This document shows, piece by piece, positions 1 to 13,298 of a stretch of DNA of 64,000 bases (position 1 is its first letter; each line of letters starts with the position of its first letter). Source of the stretch: Hydractinia symbiolongicarpus (taxonomy: Eukaryota > Cnidaria > Hydrozoa > Anthoathecata > Hydractiniidae). Below the pieces are notes generated by a model, which was not told the DNA's origin, did no database searches, and worked only from the letters and a program-made list of their open reading frames with translations. Location: assembly GCF_029227915.1 (NCBI RefSeq), contig NC_079887.1:27031650-27095649 (forward strand). Direction: 5' to 3'. Position numbers and translations under genes: made by a program.

Positions 1-1290
1 CGTATAGTCAAAAGTAAAGAAGAAAGTACCCAGGGAGTAAACTCATTTCCCGAACGATTTTTTAAATTATTTTTTCATCACTAAAACGCATGAGACTTGT
101 AGTTTTCAAAAATGTTTTCATTTTTGATGAGACGCTGAATAAAAGAAGTTTAATCGCCGGCAAACGAAAACCCGCGATTTCCCGTAAATCCCGGCTTGGC
201 CCGTATAGTCAAAAGTATACAAAGAAAGTACCCAGGGAGTAAACTCATTTCCCGAACGATTTTTTAAATTAATTCTTCACCACTAAAACGCATGAGACTT
301 GTAGTTTTTAAAAATGTTTTCATTTTTGATGAGACGCTGAATAAAAGAAGTTTAATCGCCGGCAAACGAAAACCTGCGATTTCCCGTAAATCCTGGACTC
401 GGCCCGTATAGTCAAAAGTATACAAAGAAAGTACCCAGGGAGTAAACTCATTTCCCAAACGATTTTTTAAATTATTATTTCACCACTAAAACGCATGAGA
501 CTTGTAGTTTTCAAGAATCTTTTTATTTTTGATGAGACGCTGAATAAAAGCAGTTTAATCGCCGGGAAACGAAAACCCGCGATTTCCCGTAAATCCCGGG
601 CTTGGCACGAATAGTCAAATGTATACAAAGAAAGTACCCTGTGAGTTAACTCATTTCCAGAACGATTTTTTAAATTATTTTTTCACCACTAAAACGCATA
701 AGACTTGTAGTTTTTAAAAATGTTTTCATTTTTGATGAGACGCTGAATAAAAGCAGTTTAATCGCCGGCAAACAAAAACCCGCGATTTCCCTAAATCCTG
801 GACTCGGGCCGTATAGTCAAAAGTATACAAAGAAAGTACCCAGGGAGTAAACTCATTTCCAGAACGATTTTTTAAATTATTTTTTCACCACTAAAACGCA
901 TAAGACTTGTAGTTTTTAAAAATGTTTTCATTTTTGATGAGACACAGAATAAAAGAAGTTTAATCGCCGGCAAACGAAAACCCGCGATTTCCCGTAAATC
1001 CCGGGCTTGGCCCGTATAGTCAAAAGTATACAAAGAAAGTACCCAGGGAGTAAACTCACTTCCCGAACAATTTTTTATATTATTTTTTTACCACTAAACG
1101 CATGAGACTTGTAGTTTTCAAAAATATTTTCATATTTGATGGGACGCTGAATAAAAGAAGTTTAATCGCCGGCAAACGAAAACCCGCGATTTCCCGTAAA
1201 TCCCGGGCTTGGCACGTATAGTCAAATGTATACAAAGAAAGTACCCTGTGAGTTAACTCATTTCCAGAACAATTTTTTAAACTATTTTTT

Positions 1291-4200
1291 CACCACTCAA
1301 ACGCATAAGACTTGTAGTTTTTAAAAATGTTTTCATTTTTGATGAGACGCTGAATAAAAGAAGTTTAATCGCCGGCAAACGAAAACCCGCGATTTCCCGT
1401 AAATCCCGGCTTGGCCCGTATAGTCAAAAGTATACAAAGAAAGTACCCAGGGAGTAAACTCATTTCCAGAACGATTTTTTAAATTATTTCTTCACCACTA
1501 AAACGCATGAGACTTGTAGTTTTCAAAAATGTTTTCATTTTTGATGAGACGCTGAAAAAAAGTAGTTTAATCGCCGGCAAACGAAAACCCGCGATTTCCC
1601 TAAATCCTGGACTCGGCCCGTATAGTCAAAAGTATACAAAGAAAGTACCCAGGGAGTAAACTCATTTCCAGAACGATTTTTTAAATTATTTTTTTACCAC
1701 TAAACGCATGAGACTTGTAGTTTTCAAAAATATTTTCATATTTGATGGGACGCTGAATAAAAGAAGTTTAATCGCCGGCAAACAAAAATCCGCGATTTCC
1801 CGTAAATCCCGGACTCGGCCCGTATAGTCAAAAGTATACAAAGAAAGTACCCAGGGAGTAAACTCATTTCCCGAACGATTTTTTAAATTATTTTTTCACC
1901 ACTAAAACGCATGAGACTTGTAGTTTTCAAAAATGTTTTCATTTTTGATGAGACTCTTAATGATAGAGGTTTAATCGCCGGCAAACGAAATCCCGCGTTT
2001 TCCCGTAAATCCGGGACTTGGCCCGTATAGTCGAATGTATACAAAGAAAGTACCCAGGGAGTAAACTCATTTGCCGAACGAATTTTTAAATTATTTTTTC
2101 ACCACTAAAACGCATGAGACTTGTAGTTTTCAAAAATGTTTTCATTTTTGATGAGACGCTGAATAAAAGCAGTTTAATCGCCGGCAAACGAAAACCCGCG
2201 ATTTCCCTAAATCACGGACTCGGCCGGTATAGTCAAAAGTATACAAAGGAAGTACCCAGGGAGTAAACTCATTTCCAGAACGATTTTTTAAATTATTTTT
2301 TCACCACTAAAACGCATAAGACTTGTAGTTTTTAAAAATGTTTTCATTTTTGATGAGACGCTGAATAAAAGAAGTTTAATCGCCGGCAAACGAAAACACG
2401 CGATTTCCCGTAAATCCCGGCTTGGCCCGTATAGTCAAAAGTATACAAAGGAAGTACCCAGGGAGTAAACACATTTCCCGAACGATTTTTTAAATTACTT
2501 TTTTACCACTAAAACGCATGAGACTTGTAGTTTTCCAAAATGTTTTCATTTTTGATGAGACGCTTAATGAAAGAGGTTTAATCGCCGGAAAACGAAAACC
2601 CGCGATTTCCCGTAAATCCCGGGCTTGGCCCGTATAGTCGAATGTATACAAAAAAAGTACCCGTGAGTAAACTCATTTCCAGAACGATTTTTTAAATTAT
2701 ATTTTCACCACTAAAACGCATCACACTTGTAGTTTTTAAAAATGTTTTCATTTTTGATGAGACGCTGAATAAAAGAAGTTTAATCGCCGGCAAACGAAAA
2801 CCTGCGATTACCCTAAATCCCGGGCTTGGCACGTATAGTCGAATGTATACAAAGAAAGTACCCTGTGAGTAAACTCATTTCCAGAACGATTTTTTAAATT
2901 ATTTTTTCACCACTAAAACGCATAAGACTTATAGTTTTTAAAAATGTTTTCATTTTTGATGAGACGCTGAATAACAGAAGTTTAATCGCCGGCAAACGAA
3001 AACCTGCGATTTCCCGTAAATCCCGGGCTTGGCCCGTATAGTCAAAAGTATACAAAGAAAGTACCCAGGGAGTAAACTCATTTCCCGAACGATTTTTTAT
3101 ATTATTTTTTTACCACTAAACGCATGAGACTTGTAGTTTTTAAAAATATTTTCATATTTGATGGGACGCTGAATAAAAGAAGTTTAATCGCCGGCAAACA
3201 AAAATCCGCGATTTCCCGTAAATCCCGGACTCGGCCCGTATAGTCAAAAGTATACAAGAAAGTACCCAGGGAGTAAACTCATTTCCCGAACGATTTTTTA
3301 AATTATTTTTTCACCACTTAAACGCATGAGACTTTTAGTTTTCAAAAATGTTTTCATTTTTGATGAGACCCTGCATAAAAGAAGTTTAATCGCCGGCAAA
3401 CGGAAACCCGCGATTTCCCGTAAATCCCGGACCTGGCCCGTATAGTCAAAAGTATACAAAGAAAGTACCCAGGGAGTAAACTTATTTCCAGAACGATTGT
3501 TTAAATTATTTTTTTACCACTAAAACGCATAAGACTTGTAGTTTTTAAAAATGTTTTCATTTTTGATGAGACGCTGAATAAAAGAAGTTTAATCGCCGGC
3601 AAACGAAAACCTGCGATTTCCCGTAAATCCCGGGCTTGGCCCGTATAGTCAAAAGTATACAAAGAAAGTACCCAGGGAGTAAACTCATTTCCCGAACGAT
3701 TTTTTATATTATTTTTTTACCACTAAACGCATGAGACTTGTAGTTTTTAAAAATATTTTCATATTTGATGGGATGCTGAATAAAAGAAGTTTAATCGCCG
3801 GCAAACGAAAATCCGCGATTTCCCGTAAATCCCGGACTCGGCCCGTATAGTCAAAAGTATACAAGAAAGTACCCAGGGAGTAAACTCATTTCCCGAACGA
3901 TTTTTTAAATTATTTTTTCACCACTAAAACGCATGAGACTTGTAGTTTTCAAAAATGTTTTCATTTTTGATGAGACCCTGAATAAAAGAAGTTTAATCGC
4001 CGGCAAAAGAAAATCCGCGATTTCCCGTAAATCCGGGGCTTGGCCCGTATAGTCGAATGTATACAAAAAAAGTACCCTGTGAGTAAACTCATTTCCAGAA
4101 CGATTTTTTAAATTATATTTTCACCACTAAAACGCATCACACTTGTAGTTTTTAAAAATGTTTTCATTTTTGATGAGACGCTGAATAAAAGAAGTTTAAT

Positions 4201-4727
4201 CGCCGGCAAACGAAAACCTGCGATTACCCTAAATCCCGGGCTTGGCACGTATAGTCGAATGTATACAAAGAAAGTACCCTGTGAGTAAACTCATTTCCAG
4301 AACGATTTTTTAAATTATTTTTTCACCACTAAAACGCATAAGACTTATAGTTTTTAAAAATGTTTTCATTTTTGATGAGACGCTGAATAACAGAAGTTTA
4401 ATCGCCGGCAAACGAAAACCTGCGATTTCCCGTAAATCCCGGGCTTGGCCCGTATAGTCAAAAGTATACAAAGAAAGTACCCAGGGAGTAAACTCATTTC
4501 CCGAACGATTTTTTATATTATTTTTTTACCACTAAACGCATGAGACTTGTAGTTTTTAAAAATATTTTCATATTTGATGGGACGCTGAATAAAAGAAGTT
4601 TAATCGCCGGCAAACGAAAATCCGCGATTTCCCGTAAATCCCGGACTCGGCCCGTATAGTCAAAAGTATACAAGAAAGTACCCAGGGAGTAAACTCATTT
4701 CGCGAACGATTTTTTAAATTATTTTTT
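1291..4727. repeat. 17-monomer higher-order repeat, copy 1 (3437 bp)
   Basis: Diagnostic variants recur at a fixed offset of 3437 bp: CACTCAAACG at 1293 and 4730, the CTCTTAATGATAGAGG variant near 1954 and 5391, and TTTCGCGAACG, which closes this copy near 4698 and the next near 8135. The offset is 17 monomers. The sequence before 1290 does not match that before 4727, which places the boundary. Differences between copies are isolated substitutions (for example TTTGCCG near 2070 against TTTCCCG near 5507). Confidence 0.9.
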
Positions 4728-7700
4728 CACCACTCAAACGCATAAGACTTGTAGTTTTTAAAAATGTTTTCATTTTTGATGAGACGCTGAATAAAAGAAG
4801 TTTAATCGCCGGCAAACGAAAACCCGCGATTTCCCGTAAATCCCGGCTTGGCCCGTATAGTCAAAAGTATACAAAGAAAGTACCCAGGGAGTAAACTCAT
4901 TTCCAGAACGATTTTTTAAATTATTTCTTCACCACTAAAACGCATGAGACTTGTAGTTTTCAAAAATGTTTTCATTTTTGATGAGACGCTGAAAAAAAGT
5001 AGTTTAATCGCCGGCAAACGAAAACCCGCGATTTCCCTAAATCCTGGACTCGGCCCGTATAGTCAAAAGTATACAAAGAAAGTACCCAGGGAGTAAACTC
5101 ATTTCCAGAACGATTTTTTAAATTATTTTTTTACCACTAAACGCATGAGACTTGTAGTTTTCAAAAATATTTTCATATTTGATGGGACGCTGAATAAAAG
5201 AAGTTTAATCGCCGGCAAACAAAAATCCGCGATTTCCCGTAAATCCCGGACTCGGCCCGTATAGTCAAAAGTATACAAAGAAAGTACCCAGGGAGTAAAC
5301 TCATTTCCCGAACGATTTTTTAAATTATTTTTTCACCACTAAAACGCATGAGACTTGTAGTTTTCAAAAATGTTTTCATTTTTGATGAGACTCTTAATGA
5401 TAGAGGTTTAATCGCCGGCAAACGAAATCCCGCGTTTTCCCGTAAATCCGGGACTTGGCCCGTATAGTCGAATGTATACAAAGAAAGTACCCAGGGAGTA
5501 AACTCATTTCCCGAACGAATTTTTAAATTATTTTTTCACCACTAAAACGCATGAGACTTGTAGTTTTCAAAAATGTTTTCATTTTTGATGAGACGCTGAA
5601 TAAAAGCAGTTTAATCGCCGGCAAACGAAAACCCGCGATTTCCCTAAATCACGGACTCGGCCGGTATAGTCAAAAGTATACAAAGGAAGTACCCAGGGAG
5701 TAAACTCATTTCCAGAACGATTTTTTAAATTATTTTTTCACCACTAAAACGCATAAGACTTGTAGTTTTTAAAAATGTTTTCATTTTTGATGAGACGCTG
5801 AATAAAAGAAGTTTAATCGCCGGCAAACGAAAACACGCGATTTCCCGTAAATCCCGGCTTGGCCCGTATAGTCAAAAGTATACAAAGGAAGTACCCAGGG
5901 AGTAAACACATTTCCCGAACGATTTTTTAAATTACTTTTTTACCACTAAAACGCATGAGACTTGTAGTTTTCCAAAATGTTTTCATTTTTGATGAGACGC
6001 TTAATGAAAGAGGTTTAATCGCCGGAAAACGAAAACCCGCGATTTCCCGTAAATCCCGGGCTTGGCCCGTATAGTCGAATGTATACAAAAAAAGTACCCG
6101 TGAGTAAACTCATTTCCAGAACGATTTTTTAAATTATATTTTCACCACTAAAACGCATCACACTTGTAGTTTTTAAAAATGTTTTCATTTTTGATGAGAC
6201 GCTGAATAAAAGAAGTTTAATCGCCGGCAAACGAAAACCTGCGATTACCCTAAATCCCGGGCTTGGCACGTATAGTCGAATGTATACAAAGAAAGTACCC
6301 TGTGAGTAAACTCATTTCCAGAACGATTTTTTAAATTATTTTTTCACCACTAAAACGCATAAGACTTATAGTTTTTAAAAATGTTTTCATTTTTGATGAG
6401 ACGCTGAATAACAGAAGTTTAATCGCCGGCAAACGAAAACCTGCGATTTCCCGTAAATCCCGCGCTTGGCCCGTATAGTCAAAAGTATACAAAGAAAGTA
6501 CCCAGGGAGTAAACTCATTTCCCGAACGATTTTTTATATTATTTTTTTACCACTAAACGCATGAGACTTGTAGTTTTTAAAAATATTTTCATATTTGATG
6601 GGACGCTGAATAAAAGAAGTTTAATCGCCGGCAAACAAAAATCCGCGATTTCCCGTAAATCCCGGACTCGGCCCGTATAGTCAAAAGTATACAAGAAAGT
6701 ACCCAGGGAGTAAACTCATTTCCCGAACGATTTTTTAAATTATTTTTTCACCACTTAAACGCATGAGACTTTTAGTTTTCAAAAATGTTTTCATTTTTGA
6801 TGAGACCCTGCATAAAAGAAGTTTAATCGCCGGCAAACGGAAACCCGCGATTTCCCGTAAATCCCGGACCTGGCCCGTATAGTCAAAAGTATACAAAGAA
6901 AGTACCCAGGGAGTAAACTTATTTCCAGAACGATTGTTTAAATTATTTTTTTACCACTAAAACGCATAAGACTTGTAGTTTTTAAAAATATTTTCATTTT
7001 TGATGAGACGCTGAATAAAAGAAGTTTAATCGCCGGCAAACGAAAACCTGCGATTTCCCGTAAATCCCGGGCTTGGCCCGTATAGTCAAAAGTATACAAA
7101 GAAAGTACCCAGGGAGTAAACTCATTTCCCGAACGATTTTTTATATTATTTTTTTACCACTAAACGCATGAGACTTGTAGTTTTTAAAAATATTTTCATA
7201 TTTGATGGGACGCTGAATAAAGGAAGTTTAATCGCCGGCAAACGAAAATCCGCGATTTCCCGTAAATCCCGGACTCGGCCCGTATAGTCAAAAGTATACA
7301 AGAAAGTACCCAGGGAGTAAACTCATTTCCCGAACGATTTTTTAAATTATTTTTTCACCACTAAAACGCATGAGACTTGTAGTTTTCAAAAATGTTTTCA
7401 TTTTTGATGAGACCCTGAATAAAAGAAGTTTAATCGCCGGCAAAAGAAAATCCGCGATTTCCCGTAAATCCGGGGCTTGGCCCGTATAGTCGAATGTATA
7501 CAAAAAAAGTACCCTGTGAGTAAACTCATTTCCAGAACGATTTTTTAAATTATATTTTCACCACTAAAACGCATCACACTTGTAGTTTTTAAAAATGTTT
7601 TCATTTTTGATGAGACGCTGAATAAAAGAAGTTTAATCGCCGGCAAACGAAAACCTGCGATTACCCTAAATCCCGGGCTTGGCACGTATAGTCGAATGTA

Positions 7701-8164
7701 TACAAAGAAAGTACCCTGTGAGTAAACTCATTTCCAGAACGATTTTTTAAATTATTTTTTCACCACTAAAACGCATAAGACTTATAGTTTTTAAAAATGT
7801 TTTCATTTTTGATGAGACGCTGAATAACAGAAGTTTAATCGCCGGCAAACGAAAACCTGCGATTTCCCGTAAATCCCGGGCTTGGCCCGTATAGTCAAAA
7901 GTATACAAAGAAAGTACCCAGGGAGTAAACTCATTTCCCGAACGATTTTTTATATTATTTTTTTACCACTAAACGCATGAGACTTGTAGTTTTTAAAAAT
8001 ATTTTCATATTTGATGGGACGCTGAATAAAAGAAGTTTAATCGCCGGCAAACGAAAATCCGCGATTTCCCGTAAATCCCGGACTCGGCCCGTATAGTCAA
8101 AAGTATACAAGAAAGTACCCAGGGAGTAAACTCATTTCGCGAACGATTTTTTAAATTATTTTTT
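4728..8164. repeat. 17-monomer higher-order repeat, copy 2 (3437 bp)
   Basis: Second copy of the 17-monomer unit directly adjoining the first, with the same order of monomer variants. It ends with the TTTCGCGAACG variant, as the first copy does. Only scattered single-base differences were seen, so the duplication is recent or recently homogenised. Confidence 0.9.
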
Positions 8165-8921
8165 CACCACTTAAACGCATGAGACTTTTAGTTTTCAAAA
8201 ATGTTTTCATTTTTGATGAGACCCTGCATAAAAGAAGTTTAATCGCCGGCAAACGGAAACCCGCGATTTCCCGTAAATCCCGGACCTGGCCCGTATAGTC
8301 AAAAGTATACAAAGAAAGTACCCAGGGAGTAAACTTATTTCCAGAACGATTGTTTAAATTATTTTTTCACCACTAAAACACATAAGACTTGTAGTTTTTA
8401 AAAATGTTTTCATTTTTGATGAGACGCTGAATAAAAGAAGTTTAATCGCCGGCAAACGAAAACCTGCGATTTCCTGTAAATCCCGGGCTTGGCCCGTATA
8501 GTCAAAAGTATACAAAGAAAGTACCCAGGTAGTAAACTCATTTCCCGAACGATTTTTTATATTATTTTTTTACCACTAAACGCATGAGACTTGTAGTTTT
8601 TAAAAATATTTTCATATTTGATGGGACGCTGAATAAAAGAAGTTTAATCGCCGGCAAACGAAAATCCGCGATTTCCCGTAAATCCCGGACTCGGCCCGTA
8701 TAGTCAAAAGTATACAAGAAAGTACCCAGGGAGTAAACTCATTTCCCGAACGATTTTTTAAATTATTTTTTCACCACTAAAACGCATGAGACTTGTAGTT
8801 TTCAAAAATGTTTTCATTTTTGATGAGACCCTGAATAAAAGAAGTTTAATCGCCGGCAAAAGAAAATCCGCGATTTCCCGTAAATCCGGGGCTTGGCCCG
8901 TATAGTCGAATGTATACAAAG
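8165..8921. repeat. Out-of-register partial third copy of the 17-mer HOR
   Basis: From 8165 the sequence matches 6749 onward (offset 1416 bp, 7 monomers) rather than restarting the 17-mer at its first monomer. It shares the CACTTAAACGCATGAGACTT variant and the ACCCTGCATAAAAG variant. The match is lost near 8921, where this copy reads ATACAAAGAAAGTACCCAGG and the source reads ATACAAAAAAAGTACCCTG. This is what an unequal exchange shifted by seven monomers would leave. Confidence 0.8.
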
Positions 8922-9248
8922 AAAGTACCCAGGGAGTAAACTCATTTCCCGAACGATTTTTTTAAATTATTTTTTCACCACTAAAACGCATGAGACTTGT
9001 AGTTTTCAAAAATGTTTTCATTTTTGATGAGACGCTGAATAAAAGCAGTTTAATCGCCGGCAAACGAAAACCCGCGATTTCCCTAAATCACGGACTCGGC
9101 CCGTATAGTCAAAAGTATACAAAGAAAGTACCCAGGGAGTAAACTCATTTCCAGAACGATTTTTTAAATTATTTTTTCACCACTAAAACGCATAAGACTT
9201 GTAGTTTTTAAAAATGTTTTCATTTTTGATGAGACGCTGAATAAAAGA
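8641..9248. repeat. 3-monomer HOR, copy 1 (608 bp)
   Basis: Three-monomer block repeated immediately with a 608-bp offset. Markers are the CGGCAAAAGAAAATCCGCG variant near 8857 and 9465 and a 7-T run in GAACGATTTTTTTAAATT near 8951 and 9559. Confidence 0.8.
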
Positions 9249-9856
9249 AGTTTAATCGCCGGCAAACGAAAATCCGCGATTTCCCGTAAATCCCGGACTC
9301 GGCCCGTATAGTCAAAAGTATACAAGAAAGTACCCAGGGAGTAAACTCATTTCCCGAACGATTTTTTAAATTATTTTTTCACCACTAAAACGCATGAGAC
9401 TTGTAGTTTTCAAAAATGTTTTCATTTTTGATGAGACCCTGAATAAAAGAAGTTTAATCGCCGGCAAAAGAAAATCCGCGATTTCCCGTAAATCCGGGGC
9501 TTGGCCCGTATAGTCGAATGTATACAAAGAAAGTACCCAGGGAGTAAACTCATTTCCCGAACGATTTTTTTAAATTATTTTTTCACCACTAAAACGCATG
9601 AGACTTGTAGTTTTGAAAAATGTTTTCATTTTTGATGAGACGCTGAATAAAAGCAGTTTAATCGCCGGCAAACGAAAACCCGCGATTTCCCTAAATCACG
9701 GACTCGGCCCGTATAGTCAAAAGTATACAAAGAAAGTACCCAGGGAGTAAACTCATTTCCAGAACGATTTTTTAAATTATTTTTTCACCACTAAAACGCA
9801 TAAGACTTGTAGTTTTTAAAAATGTTTTCATTTTTGATGAGACGCTGAATAAAAGA
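9249..9856. repeat. 3-monomer HOR, copy 2 (608 bp)
   Basis: Second copy of the preceding 608-bp unit. The match fails shortly after 9870, where AAAATCC is replaced by AAAACACG. Confidence 0.78.
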
Positions 9857-11680
9857 AGTTTAATCGCCGGCAAACGAAAACACGCGATTTCCCGTAAATC
9901 CCGGCTTGGCCCGTATAGTCAAAAGTATACAAAGAAAGTACCCAGGGAGTAAACACATTTCCCGAACGATTTTTTAAATTATTTTTTTACCACTAAAACG
10001 CATGAGACTTGTAGTTTTCAAAAATGTTTTCATTTTTGATGAGACGCTTAATGAAAGAGGTTTAATCGCCGGAAAACGAAAACCCGCGATTTCCCGTAAA
10101 TGCCGGGCTTGGCCCGTATAGTCGAATGTATACAAAGAAAGTACCCTGTGAGTAAACTCATTTCCAGAACGATTTTTTAAATTATTTTTTCACCACTAAA
10201 ACGCATCACACTTGTAGTTTTTAAAAATGTTTTCATTTTTGATGAGACGCTGAATAAAAGAAGTTTAATCGCCGGCAAACGAAAACCTGCGATTACCCTA
10301 AATCCCGGGCTTGGCACGTATAGTAGAATGTATATAAAGAAAGTACCCTGTGAGTAAACTCATTTCCAGAACGATTTTTTAAATTATTTTTTCACCACTA
10401 AAACGCATAAGACTTGTAGTTTTTAAAAATGTTTTCATTTTTGATGAGACGCTGAATAAAAGAAGTTTAATCGCCGGCAAACGAAAACCTGCGATTTCCC
10501 GTAACTCCCGGGCTTGGCCCGTATAGTCAAAAGTATACAAAGAAAGTACCCAGGGAGTAAACTCATTTCCCGAACGATTTTTTAAATTATTTTTTCACCA
10601 CTAAAACGCATGAGACTTGTAGTTTTCAAAAATGTTTTCATTTTTGATGAGACCCTGAATAAAAGAAGTTTAATCGCCGGCAAACGGAAACCCGCGATTT
10701 CCCGTAAATCCCGGACCTGGCCCGTATAGTCAAAAGTATACAAAGAAAGTACCCAGGGAGTAAACTCATTTCCCGAACGATTTTTTAAATTACTTTTCAC
10801 CACTAAAACGCATAAGACTTGTAGTTTTTAAAAATGTTTTCATTTTTGATGAGACGCTGAATAAAAGAAGTTTAATCGCCGGCAAACGAAAGCCCGCGAT
10901 GTCCCGTAAATCCCAGGCTTGGCCCGTATAGTCAAAAGTATACAAAGAAAGTACCCAGGGAGTAAACTCATTTCCCGAACGATTTTTTATATTATTTTTT
11001 TACCACTAAACGCATGAGACTTGTAGTTTTCCAAAATATTTTCATATTTGATGGGACGCTGAATAAAAGAAGTTTAATCGCCGGCAAACGAAAATCCGCG
11101 ATTTCCCGTAAATCCCGGACTCGGCCCGTATAGTCAAAAGTATACAAGAAAGTACCCAGGGAGTAAACTCGTTTCCCGAACGATTTTTTATATTATTTTT
11201 TTACCACTAAACGCATGAGACTTGTAGTTTTCAAAAATATTTTCATATTTGATGGGACGCTGAATAAAAGAAGTTTAATCGCCGGCAAACGAAAATCCGC
11301 GATTTCCCGTAATTCCGGACTCGGCCCGTATAGTCAAAAGTATAGAAAAAAGTACCCAGGGAGTAAACTCATTTCCCGAAGGGTTTTTTAAATTATTTTT
11401 TCACCACTAAAACGCATGAGACTTGTAGTTTTCAAAAATGTTTTCATTTTTGATGAGACGCTGAATAAAAGAAGTTTAATCGCCGGCAAACGAAAACCCG
11501 CGATTTCCCGTAAATCCCGGCTTGGCCCGTATAGTCAAAAGTATACAAAGAAAGTACCCAGGGAGTAAACTCATTTCCCAAACGATTTTTTAAATTATTA
11601 TTTCACCACTAAAACGCATGAGACTTGTAGTTTTCAAGAATCTTTTTATTTTTGATGAGACGCTGAATAAAAGCAGTTTA

Positions 11681-13298
11681 ATCACCGGGAAACGAAAACC
11701 CGCGATTTCCCGTAAATCCCGGGCTTGGCACGTATAGTCAAATGTATACAAAGAAAGTACCCTGTGAGTTAACTCATTTCCAGAACGATTTTTTAAATTA
11801 TTTTTTCACCACTAAAACGCATAAGACTTGAAGTTTTTAAAAATGTTTTCATTTTTGATGAGACGCTGAATAAAAGAAGTTTAATCGCCGGCAAACGAAA
11901 ACCCGCGATTTCCCGTAAATCCCGGCTTGGCCCGTATAGTCAAAAGTTTACAAAGAAAGTACCCAGGGAGTAAACTCATTTCCCGAACGATTTTTTAAAT
12001 TATTTTTCCACCACTAAAACGCATGAGACTTGTAGTTTTCAAAAATATTTTCATTTTTGATGAGACGCTGAATAAAAGCAGTTTAATCGCCGGCAAACGA
12101 AAACCCGCGATTTCCCTAAATCCTGGACTCGGCCCGTATAGTCAAAAGTATACAAAGAAAGTACCCAGGGAGTAAACTCATTTCCAGAACGATTTTTTAA
12201 ATTATTTTTTCACCACTAAAACGCATAAGACTTGTAGTTTTTAAAAATGTTTTCATTTTTGATGAGACGCTGAATAAAAGAAGTTTAATCGCCGGCAAAC
12301 GAAAACCCGCGATTTCCCGTAAATCCCGGGCTTGGCCCGTATAGTCAAAAGTATACGAAGAAAGTACCCAGGAAGTAAATTCATTTCCCGAACGATTTTT
12401 TATATCATTTTTTTACCACTAAACGCATGAGACTTGTAGTTTTCAAAAATATTTTCATATTTGATGGGACGCTGAATAAAAGAAGTTTAATCGCCGGCAA
12501 ACGAAAATCCGCGATTTCCCGTAAATCCCGGACTCGGCCCGTATAGTCAAAAGTATACAAGAAAGTACCCAGGGAGTAAACTCATTTCCCGAACGATTTT
12601 TTAAATTATTTTTTCACCACTAAAACGCATGAGACTTGTAGTTTTCAAAAATGTTTTCATTTTTAATGAGACGCTGAATAAAAGAAGTTTAATCGCCGGC
12701 AAACGAAAACCCGCGATTTCCCGTAAATCCCGGGCCTGGCCCGTATAGTCAAAAGTATACAAAGAAAGTACCCAGGGAGTAAACTCATTTCCCGAACGAT
12801 TTTTTAAATTACTTTTTCACCACTAAAACGCATGAGACTTGTAGTTTTTAAAAATGTTTTCATTTTTGATGAGACGCTGAATAAAAGAAGTTTAATCGCC
12901 GGCAAACGAAAACCCGCGATGTCCCGTAAATCCCGGGCTTGGCCCGTATAGTCAAAAGTATACAAAGAAAGTACCCAGGGAGTAAACTCATTTCCCGAAC
13001 GATTTTTTATATTATTTTTTTACCACTAAACGCATGAGACTTGTAGTTTTCAAAAATATTTTCATATTTGATGGGACGCTGAATAAAAGAAGTTTAATCG
13101 CCGGCAAACAAAAATCCGCGATTTCCCGTAAATCCCGGACTCGGCCCGTATAGTCAAAAGTATACAAGAAAGTACCCAGGGAGTAAACTCATTTCCCGAA
13201 CGATTTTTTAAATTATTTTTTCACCACTAAAACGCATGAGACTTGTAGTTTTCAAAAATGTTTTCATTTTTGATGAGACGCTGAATAAAAGCAGTTTA
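11681..13298. repeat. 8-monomer HOR, copy 1 (1618 bp)
   Basis: The rare variant ATCACCGGGA occurs at 11681 and 13299, and ATAAGACTTGAAG at 11821 and 13439; both pairs are 1618 bp apart (8 monomers). The sequence before 11650 does not match that before 13268, which places the left border. Confidence 0.88.

Noticed and set aside
120-145. Hammerhead ribozyme in the monomer (TTGATGAG...GAA)
   Set aside because: The essential C before TGATGA is a T, and no stem II can form between TGATGAG and GAA. The complementary strand has no CTGATGA core.
1291-8164. Assembly artefact as the sole explanation of HOR copies
   Set aside because: Copies differ by scattered substitutions and different regions have different unit lengths, so simple duplication by the assembler does not explain them. 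Copy number may still be imprecise.
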